This document shows positions 24,431 to 33,930 of a DNA stretch of 64,000 bases, piece by piece (the first letter of the stretch is position 1; every line of letters begins with the position of its first letter). This DNA comes from M3007 sp964550795 (lineage in GTDB: Bacteria; Bacteroidota; Bacteroidia; Chitinophagales; Saprospiraceae): the NCBI GenBank assembly GCA_964550795.1, contig CAZKBH010000006.1, forward strand, positions 59,715 to 123,714, in the 5' to 3' direction. The position numbers were made by a program, and so were the translations under genes. The notes beneath the pieces were generated by a model. That model ran no database searches. It was not told the DNA's origin and saw only the letters and a program-made list of their open reading frames with translations.

Positions 24431-25663
24431 TCATTCAGGGTAAAGCAGATATTGGGCCCGAATTTTACGGTACGCATCTAAATCTTCTGCCCAGGTAGCC
24501 CGGATTTCAGCTTCGGTTTTGCCCTCTATAATTTGATGTTTCAAGGTCCGCGTGCCCGAGAGCAATTCTATAAAATTGTCTTTCCGAAAAAACGCCGATT
24601 TATCAGGGAACTTGGCATAAAATTCCAACAACCAAGCGATGTTCAGCTGATCTTCTTTGCGCAGCGAATCCACCGACAATTTGCTAAAATCCCAGCCTCC
24701 GCACAGCCAACCCGAGTGTAAGGGGTTTTTGTTGCCAGCATTTGGGCGCGGAACAAAATAGAAGGAATCGCAGGGAAAATCTGGGTGGCCGACTACCTCA
24801 AAGGGCCATTCCGTCCCGCGTCCAACACTGCAATTCGTGCCTTCAAACAAACAAAGAGAAGGGTAAAGTAATATCGAACGATTGCTTCTCAAGTTTGGAG
24901 AAGGCGGTACGGGAAGTTCGTAAGGCGTTGAATGGGTGTAATGGAGGCAGGTAATGACCTCCAGGCGCAGACTTTCGGGCTTGTAAATCCAAAATTCGCC
25001 TACAAACAATCGGGCCAACTCCGCTACCGTGCAGCCGTGCACAATGGGCAAGGGTGCAATGCCCACAAAGGAAATGAGCCGCGAATCCAGCACGGGGCCA
25101 TCCACATAATGTCCATTCGGGTTGGGCCGGTCGAGTACAATGGCCACCTTGTCCTGCTCCGCGCAGGCCTCCAGTACATAAAATAGGGTGCTGATATAGG
25201 TGTAAAATCGCGCTCCAACATCCTGAATATCAAAGATGACTACATCGGTACCTTCCAAATCCTCAGGGCTTGGTTTTCGTCGTTTTCCGTAGAGCGAAAC
25301 CACCGCCGCCCCTGTTCGTTGGTCGTAGTCATCCTGGATATGCTCCCCGGCATCTGCTTCTCCCCGGAACCCGTGTTCTGGGGCAAAAATGACTGTAATA
25401 CAAACCCCCAGACGGTGAAGTGTATCGGCTAAATGGGTGTTGCCAACTAGAGAGGAATGATTGACCACCAGCGCAACTTGTTTCCCGTTCAACATAGGGA
25501 GTAGCACATCCAGCCGTTCGGCACCTACAATAACGCTTTGATTGTCAGGATTTTGTGCAAGAACGGACAGGTGAAATAAAAATATTGCAAGGAAAACGAG
25601 CGGCTTACTGTTCCTGCGTTTGTGCGTGCTTGTGTATCGGTTGCTGCTGATTTGTTTTTTCAT
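24431..25663 (-). CDS. namZ: NamZ-type exo-beta-N-acetylmuramidase (DUF1343, GH171)
   Basis: 410 residues: an N-terminal signal (hydrophobic segment about 22-36, cleaved near VLAQ) and one DUF1343 domain. Landmarks are VALVVNHSSLVG, IFAPEHGFRGEADAGE, VVSLYGKRRKPSPEDLEGTD and VVIFDIQDVGARFYTYISTL, all strongly conserved in this family. The founding member, B. subtilis NamZ, removes terminal MurNAc from peptidoglycan fragments, so a role in cell-wall recycling is expected. The first usable ATG lies inside the trpA end (59-base overlap), and the signal peptide starts about 20 residues in. The link to trpA looks positional, not functional. Confidence 0.9.
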   Translation of the reverse strand: MKKQISSNRYTSTHKRRNSKPLVFLAIFLFHLSVLAQNPDNQSVIVGAERLDVLLPMLNGKQVALVVNHSSLVGNTHLADTLHRLGVCITVIFAPEHGFRGEADAGEHIQDDYDQRTGAAVVSLYGKRRKPSPEDLEGTDVVIFDIQDVGARFYTYISTLFYVLEACAEQDKVAIVLDRPNPNGHYVDGPVLDSRLISFVGIAPLPIVHGCTVAELARLFVGEFWIYKPESLRLEVITCLHYTHSTPYELPVPPSPNLRSNRSILLYPSLCLFEGTNCSVGRGTEWPFEVVGHPDFPCDSFYFVPRPNAGNKNPLHSGWLCGGWDFSKLSVDSLRKEDQLNIAWLLEFYAKFPDKSAFFRKDNFIELLSGTRTLKHQIIEGKTEAEIRATWAEDLDAYRKIRAQYLLYPE

Positions 25664-26426
25664 GGAATATCTGCTGCAAAGATTCCAAATACTCCGCCAA
25701 CTTTCCTTTTTTTTGTGCCTGAATCAAAGCCGATCCAATAATGGCTACATCAACCTCCGTGGCCACCAGCCGCGCCTGCTCCGGGGTGGAGATGCCAAAT
25801 CCGATGCCAATCCGCGGTGTTTTTTGCTGCCTAATGCCAGGCGTTTTGATTTTTTGGATAATGGTCTGAAGCCGCGGATGCAGACTAAATTCTCCCCCGG
25901 TGATTTTAAAATCTGACATCAGGTAGTAAAAATCAAAGTCGCTGCGAAGCAGATCGTCTAGACGGTCTGCGGAGGTATTGGCCGCAAGCACCGGCACCAT
26001 TTTTACCAAGGACGAAGTTGTTCCCAAAAAAGAGGCAGCAAGGTCTGCGGGCAAATCCGGCACGATCAAATTGCGCACGCCCAGGGCATCCATTTCTGCT
26101 ACAAATGCTTGAAAGCCATAGTGATAGATTCGATTCAGATAACTCATGACCATGATTTCCTGCGCCGGAAAACGGGTGTGCAGGTCTCGAATTACCTCGA
26201 TACAATCTTGCACAGAAACCCCTTGCCGCGTGGCTTCCTGACAAGCTTCCGTGATGACTGGGCCATCCGCCGTCGGGTGCGAAAAAGGGATTTGCAATTC
26301 CAGCATTTCAATGCCCGCTTCGATGTAGCGTTCAGCAGTGCGGACACTTTCTGAGCGGGTAGGGTAGCCAATGACCAAATGCGCCATGATCGGCATGGGA
26401 CGGGGAGTGGAGGTGTTTTGGTTCAT
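25605..26426 (-). CDS. trpA: Tryptophan synthase alpha chain, divergent
   Basis: 273 residues. The alpha subunit cleaves indole-3-glycerol phosphate to indole and glyceraldehyde 3-phosphate. The catalytic acids are kept (Glu in LELQIPFSHPTADGP and Asp in TADGP), as is the phosphate-binding IGFGIS segment. However, the usual FSDP reads FSHP, the opening TAGYP reads VIGYP, and loop 6 reads SDFKITGG instead of SRAGVTG. A tail of about 20 residues rich in Gln, His and Lys extends past the normal end and overlaps namZ. It overlaps trpB by four bases (ATGA). No other trp genes are present. Confidence 0.9.
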   Translation of the reverse strand: MNQNTSTPRPMPIMAHLVIGYPTRSESVRTAERYIEAGIEMLELQIPFSHPTADGPVITEACQEATRQGVSVQDCIEVIRDLHTRFPAQEIMVMSYLNRIYHYGFQAFVAEMDALGVRNLIVPDLPADLAASFLGTTSSLVKMVPVLAANTSADRLDDLLRSDFDFYYLMSDFKITGGEFSLHPRLQTIIQKIKTPGIRQQKTPRIGIGFGISTPEQARLVATEVDVAIIGSALIQAQKKGKLAEYLESLQQIFHEKTNQQQPIHKHAQTQEQ

Positions 26427-27698
26427 TGTTGAAGTAAATGTTGCGCGTAGGTTTTTAAACTTTCTGCCTGAAAATGCCGCATGGTAATAAAAAGGTCTTT
26501 TTCACCGCGCCCGCTGGCGTTCACCACGATGATTTTGTTTTTTGGGAGTTCGGCGGCCAATTCAAAGGCATGGGCAAAGGCATGCGCCGATTCCAAAGCG
26601 GGAATAATACCCTCCGTCTGAGCAAGTCTTTGAACTGCGGCCAAGGCAGCTTCGTCGTTGGCGGTTTCGAATTGAACCCGGCCTTCGTCTGCCAAATAAG
26701 CCAAAATCGGACTCACCCCACAATAGTCCAAACCTGCGGATATGGAATGAGTGGAGGCGATATTTCCGTCCTCGTCTTGCAAAAAATAGGCGTGATAGCC
26801 TTCAAAAATCCCCCGTTTTCCGTGCTTGATTTTTGCAGCGTGTTCGCCGGAACGGGTGCCCTGACCACCGGCTTCTACGCCGATTAATTGCACCTCCGTC
26901 TCATCCAAAAAGTCATAAAACATCCCCAAGGCATTGGAGCCGCCGCCTACACAGGCCACACAATAATCCGGCAAGCGCCCAGTAGTTTCGACGCATTGCT
27001 GTCGGATTTCTTCGCCGACCACTTTTTGAAAAAAGGTATTCATGGCAGGGTAGGGGTGCGGGCCCACCGCCGAGCCGAGCAGATAATAAGCGTCCGGATT
27101 GGCCACCCAATCTTTAAAAGCGGCAATTACCGCATCATTGAGCGTCTGACTGCCTTCTTCCACCGCCACCACTTTGGTACCCAATAATTCCATCCAATAC
27201 ACATTGGGGCGCTGACGCTCGTAGTCTTTTTTGCCCATGTACACCGTACAATCCAGTCCAAAGCGGGCGCAGACTGCGGCAGTGGCNNNNNNNNNNTCCG
27301 TGTTGTCCGGCACCAGTTTCGGCGATAATACGCTGTTTACCAAGGCGTTTTGCCAATAGAATTTGTCCAATACAATGGGTGATTTTGTGTGCTCCGGTAT
27401 GGTTAAGGCCTTCATTTTTCAAAAAAAGCTGCGCGCCACCAATGGCCTCGCTCAGTCGGGGTAAGGGGGTAAACGCAGTGGGCCGACCAGAAAAGGAGCG
27501 CAGCGTCTCGGTGTATTCAGCCAAAAAATCCGGGTCAAATTTGAAATGATCGAATGCAGCAGCGATTTCCTGCAAGCCTGGTAAAAGGACTTCCGGGACG
27601 TAACAGCCTCCGTAGGGCAATCCGGAGGTGGAGGCAGCCATAAAGGTCCCTTTGCTGTGCAGTATCTGCGATTGGTAACTGGTTGCGGTGCGTGGCAT
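26423..27698 (-). CDS. trpB: Tryptophan synthase beta chain, interrupted by an assembly gap
   Basis: The beta chain condenses indole and serine with PLP. The N-terminal part (from 27698) contains YGGCYVPEVLLPGL, GLNHTGAHKITHCIG with the PLP lysine, and ETGAGQHG. The C-terminal part resumes with ATAAVCARFGLDCTVYMG and carries the glycine loop CVGGGSNALGMF and the terminal NASGRGEKD. Between them lie ten N (27287-27296) that throw the two halves out of frame. Comparison with the conserved GAGQHGVATA shows that only one codon (Val) is missing, so the gene is intact and about 422 residues long. KNEGL in place of the usual KREDL, and KITH after the lysine, mark a divergent subgroup. A start at 27641 is possible. 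Confidence 0.9.
27287..27296. other. Scaffold gap of ten N inside trpB
   Basis: Exactly ten N, a placeholder length. The flanking reading frames rejoin only if the true gap is a multiple of three, and conserved TrpB sequence predicts three bases. Confidence 0.95.
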
Positions 27699-27742
27699 TA
27701 TTGAATTTTATATCACTGTATCGGTACGGTGATGCAAAGATT

Positions 27743-27786
27743 CAAAAAAAAATCCCGGTGGCGCAAGGCCTGACCGGGATTTTTTG
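27743..27786 (-). terminator. Bidirectional rho-independent terminator
   Basis: The stem ATCCCGGT/ACCGGGAT has a 13-base loop, with A-runs on the left and T-runs on the right, so it can work in either direction. Its position just past the stop of the choice-of-anchor L gene (27807) fits termination of that minus-strand gene ahead of trpB. Confidence 0.8.
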
Positions 27787-27806
27787 AAAAAGGTGGAAAA
27801 TAGAGT

Positions 27807-29891
27807 TTACCAGTGCAGCAATTTTTGCACAAACACCCCTTCGTTGGTTTCGAGTGAAACTAGATATACGCCCTTTGGTAAACGACTGGTGTTTTGGATC
27901 AGTCCGACGTTCGATTGTTCTAATAAGAGCGATCCATTTAAATCATAGATTCTTAAAACATTGACAACCAATGGTTTGTCTAAGATTAGAAAGGTTTCTC
28001 CCATAGAGGGATTCGGGAAAAGATGGAATGCTTGGGCTGCGTCACCAGGTATTTTTGTTCCGACACTGCCTTCTTTCACGGTGAACGTTTTGGAGAATGA
28101 GCCAAGTTGATTGGAAATGGTGACGCTGTACATCCCCGGGGTATTAGCTTCAATCTCCGCTGTGGTCTCCCCCGTACTCCATTGGTATTGAAAATTACCC
28201 AGATCATTGCCAGAAAATGTCATAGACCAGTTGAGCAAGGAGCCGACCAGTCCTTGCTGGTCATCTATGACCCCTAGTTTCCAGGTTCCATTGACAGGCG
28301 TCCCCTGGATGTCGCTCCACAAACCTTCTGGTTGAAAAGTTCCCGTAAAAGGCGCTGATGAAGCAGGTGCAAAAGGTAAACCCCCTCGGATGGATTCGGC
28401 TGCGCTGGGTGAAAAACAGGTGTTGATATAGTTGCTGCCATTTGCGCCATTGTCAGTACTGAGTTCCAAAATGGTATTGTTGGGGGCAATCAAGTAGATA
28501 TCCAAGTCTTCGTTTGAATCATGTTGTAAGTTAATACAGACCGATTCAAGGATGGATAAATCGTTCAGGATATCAAAGGGGGTAGCGACTGAGATTTCAG
28601 AGGTAACCATCGAAAAAACAGGATCAATACTCTTTGAGAGGTTGTTAGAAAACGTCCAAGATTTATTTGATATGCCAGTAGGAGCAATGGAAAGTTGGAT
28701 GGTTCCATTGTTCAGGAAAACGACACTGTCGCCCGACGAATAGAGGGAATCGGGGTCAGCGATGTACAGCTCGAAAGTTTGCGTGAAACAGTTATTACTT
28801 CCAATTCCTAACACCTGAAAAACAACTGTTTCAAGCTGTTCCTGCAAGGTGTCTTGAATTGGTTGAATTAAAATTTGGATGTTTTGGCCGGGTGCATTTA
28901 CCACAGTAATTGAATCAACAGCTTGATAGTCAATGCCATTGATGGCAGTTCCGCCGATATGAATTTCCAAGGGAAATAAATTCGTTGGCACGGCACTGAA
29001 ACCAAATTCAATGGTGTCTGCAACGAAGGTTTCTGGAATGACAGCTCCGCTCGAACCCAAAGTGCTGCTAATTTCTACAAGACTTTCCAAACTTTTGGCT
29101 TCCAGCATTACTCCAGAATCAAAAGCACCGTCGCCAACATCCGCAATAGCTATGACCATTTCGTAGGTGGCACACGGCACGACACTGGCTTCGGCCACAA
29201 ACACATCTGTGAAACCATCAAAAACAGGCTGCTGATTGGATCCAAGATTGTCATGGTAAAACTGTTCGTTTTGGGGCGGACAACCGATAGAAGCCAAATT
29301 CAAGGGATGTAGGTTGTTGATGGATACAGCAAGATTCGTTCCTGGAATTAGTGCGATATTTTGATCCACATAATTCCCGCCAGCCGGGTTTGGCCCACTG
29401 ATAAATAAGCCAAAAATATCATTAAAAGTAGTGCATGCATACTCTGGGTACTCCTCTGAAGCAAAAACATACCGAAACTTCAGGGAATCACTGTACGGTC
29501 GAAAGGTGATTCGGAAATATGCCACATCATTTAGAGGACCGACTGCAAGGGGCTCTAATTCGGCGAGGGTATCGCCATTTAAATTATCGTCAGAGGCCTG
29601 ATAACTACCAATTCCCTGTATACTACTTGAAAAACCCGTGCTCAAAACCAGCCCGCGTGATAGTCCTATGGCTGAATCACCATCTGTAAAAAAGCCAAAA
29701 CTCCGTAGATCGGTACTTGAACTTACATCCAAAATCTCGACTCCCGACCCCGTGAAGTGATTTTTAATGAGTGCCGTCACATCGTTAAAAGGGGCTTGAT
29801 TAGAGGGTGTTATGGAAAGTATTTGCTGTGCCGTCAGTGGAAAGTGAGCAAATAGGGAGAGTAAAACTGCATAAAGTAGTTGGTTTCGCAT
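27807..29891 (-). CDS. Choice-of-anchor L protein with P-domain and T9SS type A signal
   Basis: 694 residues, secreted. Signal peptide 1-22 (cleaved after LTAQ). The choice-of-anchor L domain (about 50-280) has SRGLVLSTGF, YFRITFRPYSDSLKFRYVFA and SEEYPEYACTTFNDIFGLFI. A Calx-beta-like stretch follows, then a proprotein-convertase P-domain (about 435-575: LESVCINLQHDSNEDLDIYL, NTCFSPSA, GTPVNGTWKLGVIDD). The T9SS type A tail is at about 615-694 (FHLFPNPSMGETFLI through GVYLVSLET). The start at 29891 is chosen for its signal peptide. Probably a surface or matrix adhesin; no catalytic domain is seen. The P-domain resembles those in the 2050-residue protein at 43284. Confidence 0.9.
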   Translation of the reverse strand: MRNQLLYAVLLSLFAHFPLTAQQILSITPSNQAPFNDVTALIKNHFTGSGVEILDVSSSTDLRSFGFFTDGDSAIGLSRGLVLSTGFSSSIQGIGSYQASDDNLNGDTLAELEPLAVGPLNDVAYFRITFRPYSDSLKFRYVFASEEYPEYACTTFNDIFGLFISGPNPAGGNYVDQNIALIPGTNLAVSINNLHPLNLASIGCPPQNEQFYHDNLGSNQQPVFDGFTDVFVAEASVVPCATYEMVIAIADVGDGAFDSGVMLEAKSLESLVEISSTLGSSGAVIPETFVADTIEFGFSAVPTNLFPLEIHIGGTAINGIDYQAVDSITVVNAPGQNIQILIQPIQDTLQEQLETVVFQVLGIGSNNCFTQTFELYIADPDSLYSSGDSVVFLNNGTIQLSIAPTGISNKSWTFSNNLSKSIDPVFSMVTSEISVATPFDILNDLSILESVCINLQHDSNEDLDIYLIAPNNTILELSTDNGANGSNYINTCFSPSAAESIRGGLPFAPASSAPFTGTFQPEGLWSDIQGTPVNGTWKLGVIDDQQGLVGSLLNWSMTFSGNDLGNFQYQWSTGETTAEIEANTPGMYSVTISNQLGSFSKTFTVKEGSVGTKIPGDAAQAFHLFPNPSMGETFLILDKPLVVNVLRIYDLNGSLLLEQSNVGLIQNTSRLPKGVYLVSLETNEGVFVQKLLHW

Positions 29892-30000
29892 AAAATGTAA
29901 ATTTGTATTCCTCAAAAGTATAAAAATCCCAAAAAAACACCTGGGTTTTAACAACCGCGGGTGTACAAGAGAAAAGTGAGCAAACTTAGCAGGCTACCGT

Positions 30001-30438
30001 TTACTCTTCAATCACATACCGATGTATTCTTTCCAATTCAGTTCCGCGGTTATCTCTTGCCCAGAGTCGGAATTCAATGACATCTCCTTGTCCCAAACCA
30101 CCTGGGTCGGGTAGTGCGAGGTTCCCGATAATAACTTCGGCATCAAAAAACAGGGAGTTGGTTTCAATAAAATCGTCGCCGCGCAGGATACCGCCGAAGT
30201 TGTTATTCACGAAATAGGAAAAATCCCATTCCACAATAAATTGACCGTCTGAGTTGGGGTCGGTGGAATTGATTTGCACCCCAAAAGTCAGGGCATCTCC
30301 GATGGTTTGGGTGCCGGAGTTGTCATCGTCGTACCAACGAACATCAAAGGTTTGGAGTTCAAGCGGGTAGGGGTCTTGGTCACAGGAAGAGAGGGAAAGG
30401 GCGATCAACGCAATCAGTAAAAAGATTTTATTTTTCAT
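30001..30438 (-). CDS. Small lipoprotein with Ig-like mature domain
   Basis: 145 residues: a lipoprotein signal (LIALIALSLSSC, Cys19) followed by a beta-rich domain with many Asp and Asn residues (WYDDDNSGTQTIGDALTFGV) and alternating strands, likely Ig-like. No named family is recognised. The start at 30438 begins directly at the signal; the longer upstream frame is rejected. Its neighbours are the anchor L gene downstream and rarA upstream, all on the minus strand, but the gaps are about 100 bases. Confidence 0.75.
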   Translation of the reverse strand: MKNKIFLLIALIALSLSSCDQDPYPLELQTFDVRWYDDDNSGTQTIGDALTFGVQINSTDPNSDGQFIVEWDFSYFVNNNFGGILRGDDFIETNSLFFDAEVIIGNLALPDPGGLGQGDVIEFRLWARDNRGTELERIHRYVIEE

Positions 30439-30536
30439 GGCTTTAAATTTGTCTGCAAACGTAGGATAAGCCAGCAATCCCTCCCAAATGATGTGGCTGT
30501 TTTAGGCTGATTTTAACCTTTATAGGTTGAGCCGAT

Positions 30537-31811
30537 TCAATAACGATACTTTCCCTTCCAATCTTCCCGCATTTTTTGCCGCACTTTTTCTTCTGCCGGG
30601 TTTTTGCCGGGTTCGTACAAGACGGTGCCATCAAGGGCTTCAGGGAGGTTGTTTTGTTGCACAAAATTGCCCTCAAAATCATGGGCATACTGGTAGCCAG
30701 AACCGTAATTCAACTCCTTCATCAACTTCGTAGGTGCATTGCGCAAGTGAAGTGGAACGGGCAAAGAACCAGTCTGTTTTACCAACTCCAGGGCCTGATT
30801 AATAGCAACATAGGAGGCATTGCTTTTGGGCGAGGTAGCGAGATAAATGGCACATTGTGAGAGGATTATCCGTGCTTCGGGCATTCCAATCATGCGGATG
30901 GCATCCATGGTAGTTGTGGCCAACAACAGGGCGTTTGGATTCGCCAAACCCACATCTTCCGAAGCCAGGATGACCATACGGCGGGCAATAAACTCAATAT
31001 CCTCTCCACCATCCAGCATTCGAGCCAACCAATAGACGGCCGCATTGGGGTCGCTGCCGCGCATACTTTTGATAAAAGCGGAAATGACATCGTAATGCGC
31101 TTCCCCGCCCTTGTCGTACAAGGCCGCATTTTGTTGGATGAGTTCGCGGACCAGATCGTTGGTGACGCGCAATGGAGTGCCGGGCTGCCGGTAATTGGCA
31201 ATGAGTTCCAGCGCATTCAGCAGTCGCCGAGCATCGCCGCCGGAGTACAGCAGCAGCGCGTCGTACTCGGCGATTTCGATGTCTTGGGCCTTCAAAAAAT
31301 CATCTTCCTCCAGGGCCCGGTTGACCAATCCGATCAGTTCATCTTTGGTTAGGTGTTGAAGGACATACACCTGACAACGCGAAAGCAAGGCTGGAATGAC
31401 CTCAAATGAGGGATTTTCCGTCGTTGCACCGATTAGCGTGACGACTCCTTTTTCCACCGCACCCAACAGGGCATCCTGCTGGCTTTTAGAAAAACGATGG
31501 ATTTCATCAATAAACAAAATCGCCCCTTTTTGCTGAAAAAGGTTCTGTTTGTCAGCACTTTCGATGGCTTCCCGAATATCCTTTACGCCGGCATTGATGG
31601 CCGAGAGTTGATAAAAAGGTTTGTTAAGCAGTTTAGCAATCAGCTGGGCGAGGGTAGTTTTCCCAACGCCCGGTGGTCCCCAAAGAATAAAGGAGGGGAT
31701 TTTGCCACGTTCTATGGCTTGTCTAAGCACCGCGCCTTCGCCCACCAGATGCTGCTGACCAACATAGTCGGTCAGAGTCTGCGGGCGCATCCGTTCTGCA
31801 AGCGGTGTCAT
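30537..31811 (-). CDS. rarA: Replication-associated recombination protein RarA (MgsA)
   Basis: 424 residues of a clamp-loader-like AAA+ ATPase. Walker A is GPPGVGKTT (45-53) and Walker B is LFIDEIHRFSKSQQD. Sensor 1 is IGATTENPSFEV and sensor 2 is SGGDARRLLNALEL. The C-terminal tetramerisation region contains the family signature GEAHYDVISAFIKSMRGSDPNAAVYWLARML. RarA acts at stalled replication forks. Length and motifs are standard. It lies 28 bases downstream of the choice-of-anchor B gene stop on the same strand order, so a shared transcript is possible. Confidence 0.97.
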   Translation of the reverse strand: MTPLAERMRPQTLTDYVGQQHLVGEGAVLRQAIERGKIPSFILWGPPGVGKTTLAQLIAKLLNKPFYQLSAINAGVKDIREAIESADKQNLFQQKGAILFIDEIHRFSKSQQDALLGAVEKGVVTLIGATTENPSFEVIPALLSRCQVYVLQHLTKDELIGLVNRALEEDDFLKAQDIEIAEYDALLLYSGGDARRLLNALELIANYRQPGTPLRVTNDLVRELIQQNAALYDKGGEAHYDVISAFIKSMRGSDPNAAVYWLARMLDGGEDIEFIARRMVILASEDVGLANPNALLLATTTMDAIRMIGMPEARIILSQCAIYLATSPKSNASYVAINQALELVKQTGSLPVPLHLRNAPTKLMKELNYGSGYQYAHDFEGNFVQQNNLPEALDGTVLYEPGKNPAEEKVRQKMREDWKGKYRY

Positions 31812-31839
31812 GTTGGAGCTTATTTGGAGGAGAATCGGA

Positions 31840-33744
31840 TCAGTTTTTGATCAGTTTTTTGAGATCAAGAACTTGTTCATCTTGTTTCAGCATGACAAAA
31901 TAGATGCCTGCGGGTAATCCGGCTCCTACGGTCAACTGCCCTTTTTCTCCTTGCAAGGAATTGGTTTGAACCGTTTGTCCTGCTCCATTAACCAGCGCAA
32001 GCACAGCCCCTTCTATGGCCAGTTCGTATTCCACCACCGTTTCAGAACTAAATGGATTCTGATTGATTTTCAGGAAGTTGCGTTCAGGGGAAAGCCCTGT
32101 TCCAGTTCCATCCCGACGGTAAGTGCTGTATAATTCAATGGTAAGGTTGGTGCTGCTGGTGATGGATTGTTTGGAAAGCATCCCAAGGCTCAAATCCGGG
32201 GCGCTCGCTGCGAAGTCGTACAAACCTGGTGCGACGCCATTGAACTGAAAATTGCCCGATGCGTCGGTGGTGGCTGAGTTGAAATTTTGGCCGCCGTACA
32301 TCCAAACCGTTGCATTTTCCACAGGTAGGCCGTCCTCAAAACGAACGACGGTTCCAGTCACATTGATCGTTCCGGTTGGATACAGTGCTACATCTAGCGT
32401 AATGACCTCGCCGCGCTGCATGTAAACGTAGGTCTCAAAGGGTTGGAATCCAGCCCGCGTAACGAGCACCTTGTAGTAGCCTTCTGCTTCCAGCCCCGTT
32501 TTGTAATTTCCGTTGTTGGCACTGGCTTCTTGTACCAAGGGAGTACTTCCTTCGAGCTGAATTTGAGCGTTCAGGATTGGCGCACCGGTCACGGCATTTG
32601 TGACTTTTCCCTCCAGATAACAAGCGCGGACGTAGTTGGGCGTCACAATCCAAAGTTCACCTTTACCGCCCACATTGATGTTGGAAGCAATGATATTTCC
32701 ACTGGGAAAATCGTGGTAAACACCCCAACATCCATCGCTACCACCGCCAGAACCGGGATATGTGTCATGGTTGCCCACCTGCACAAGGTTGGCGGGCCGC
32801 GTAATGTCCACAATGGTGAAACCGTCTCGGTACCAGGAGGTTATTGCCCAGTTTTCGCGAACATAGGTGTTATGCACCATGCTTCCGCTGCCTGGGTTGC
32901 TTTGAATTTTGTCCAAGAACTTGATATCGGTCGGATCGCTCACATCCCAGGCGGAGAGGAAAGAATTATTGACCTCATCGGTTGCGAGAATCGTATTTCG
33001 GTCGTCGGTAATCCAGGTGTTGTGGGTAAATGCGTTGGAAGTGCGTTGGGTATTGATGAGTTCCGGGGAAGATTTATCGGCCATGTTCACGATGGCGAAT
33101 TCTCCCGCGTAGATATGGCAGCTATACATGGTATCATTGTCCACATATCCATCGTGAATATACCCCTTTTCATCAAATTTGCCCACATAAACCGGGTTCC
33201 AAGGATCCTGTTTGAGGTCAAAAATTTTGGCGCCACCGCCGAATAGACCTCCACCCCAGGCGTATAGATACCCTTTTGTTTCGTCAATATGGAGGGCGTG
33301 TATGGTGTTCAGTTGATTCAAAATAGCCCCGTCGCCCCGGTAAAATTTACTCGGCAAATCTGCAGAAGGCAAGTTTTCCAACTTCACGATTTGAATGCCT
33401 TGGCCTCCCTCACTTACCACGTATGCATGCCGACGATAGGTTTTAATTTCTTTCCAGAGGTTGTCGGGGCCTGGAATTTGCACGATTTGCTGGGGCTGGT
33501 CGGGATTGGTAATGTCCACAATAATCAGTCCTTTTGAGCCGCCCACCAAGGCATATTCATGGCCTCTGGAAACGTATCCCCATACGTTGGCGAGGGTCTG
33601 GCCGGGGTATTCCAGTTTGGATCGGAAAGTGGTGTTGACGTTTTGGGCATCCATCGTAATGGTGGCCAATAAAACAACAAGTGTAGTCAAGGTTTTGGCG
33701 GGGAGTAATGCGGCCATTCTGGCAAAAACTGCAGGTAGGATCAT
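31840..33744 (-). CDS. Choice-of-anchor B protein with T9SS type A signal
   Basis: About 634 residues. The signal peptide ends near TITMDAQ. A propeller-like region (about 40-375) has LVIVD-type repeats (KGLIIVDITNPDQPQQIVQI, DGFTIVDITRPANLVQVG) characteristic of choice-of-anchor B proteins. Two carboxypeptidase-regulatory-like beta-sandwiches follow (about 377-450 and 461-530), then a T9SS type A tail (about 560-634, INQNPFSSETVVEYEL through GIYFVMLKQ). Starts at 33744 or 33717 both keep the signal; 33744 is listed. It is a predicted surface protein of unknown ligand. Confidence 0.88.
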   Translation of the reverse strand: MILPAVFARMAALLPAKTLTTLVVLLATITMDAQNVNTTFRSKLEYPGQTLANVWGYVSRGHEYALVGGSKGLIIVDITNPDQPQQIVQIPGPDNLWKEIKTYRRHAYVVSEGGQGIQIVKLENLPSADLPSKFYRGDGAILNQLNTIHALHIDETKGYLYAWGGGLFGGGAKIFDLKQDPWNPVYVGKFDEKGYIHDGYVDNDTMYSCHIYAGEFAIVNMADKSSPELINTQRTSNAFTHNTWITDDRNTILATDEVNNSFLSAWDVSDPTDIKFLDKIQSNPGSGSMVHNTYVRENWAITSWYRDGFTIVDITRPANLVQVGNHDTYPGSGGGSDGCWGVYHDFPSGNIIASNINVGGKGELWIVTPNYVRACYLEGKVTNAVTGAPILNAQIQLEGSTPLVQEASANNGNYKTGLEAEGYYKVLVTRAGFQPFETYVYMQRGEVITLDVALYPTGTINVTGTVVRFEDGLPVENATVWMYGGQNFNSATTDASGNFQFNGVAPGLYDFAASAPDLSLGMLSKQSITSSTNLTIELYSTYRRDGTGTGLSPERNFLKINQNPFSSETVVEYELAIEGAVLALVNGAGQTVQTNSLQGEKGQLTVGAGLPAGIYFVMLKQDEQVLDLKKLIKN

Positions 33745-33905
33745 CGTAAAAATTTTGTGCGAATGTACGTTGTCTAAACCGAACGCCACGTGTGCAGCGG
33801 TCTGCTAAGTTTGTCAACGATATTCATTTAGGTGATTGTGCGCTGGAGGCAAGGCAAGCAAATGATTACAACTTAAAAACGTGGGGCGTGTTGCAGTGGA
33901 ATCCG

Positions 33906-33913
33906 TATTTTTG
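33906..33913 (+). promoter_or_regulatory. TAnnTTTG promoter element for the Rpn-family gene
   Basis: TATTTTTG ends 17 bases before the start at 33931. Exact match to the -7 consensus. Confidence 0.5.
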
Positions 33914-33930
33914 CGCTTAAAGGTTTCTCA

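Noticed and set aside
26423..27698. trpB as a frameshifted pseudogene
   Set aside because: The frame change coincides exactly with ten N of arbitrary length; conserved sequence on both sides joins with one missing codon.
32443..33246. 267-codon plus-strand ORF antisense to the choice-of-anchor B gene
   Set aside because: Shadow of a propeller gene with clear motifs on the other strand; no domain of its own.
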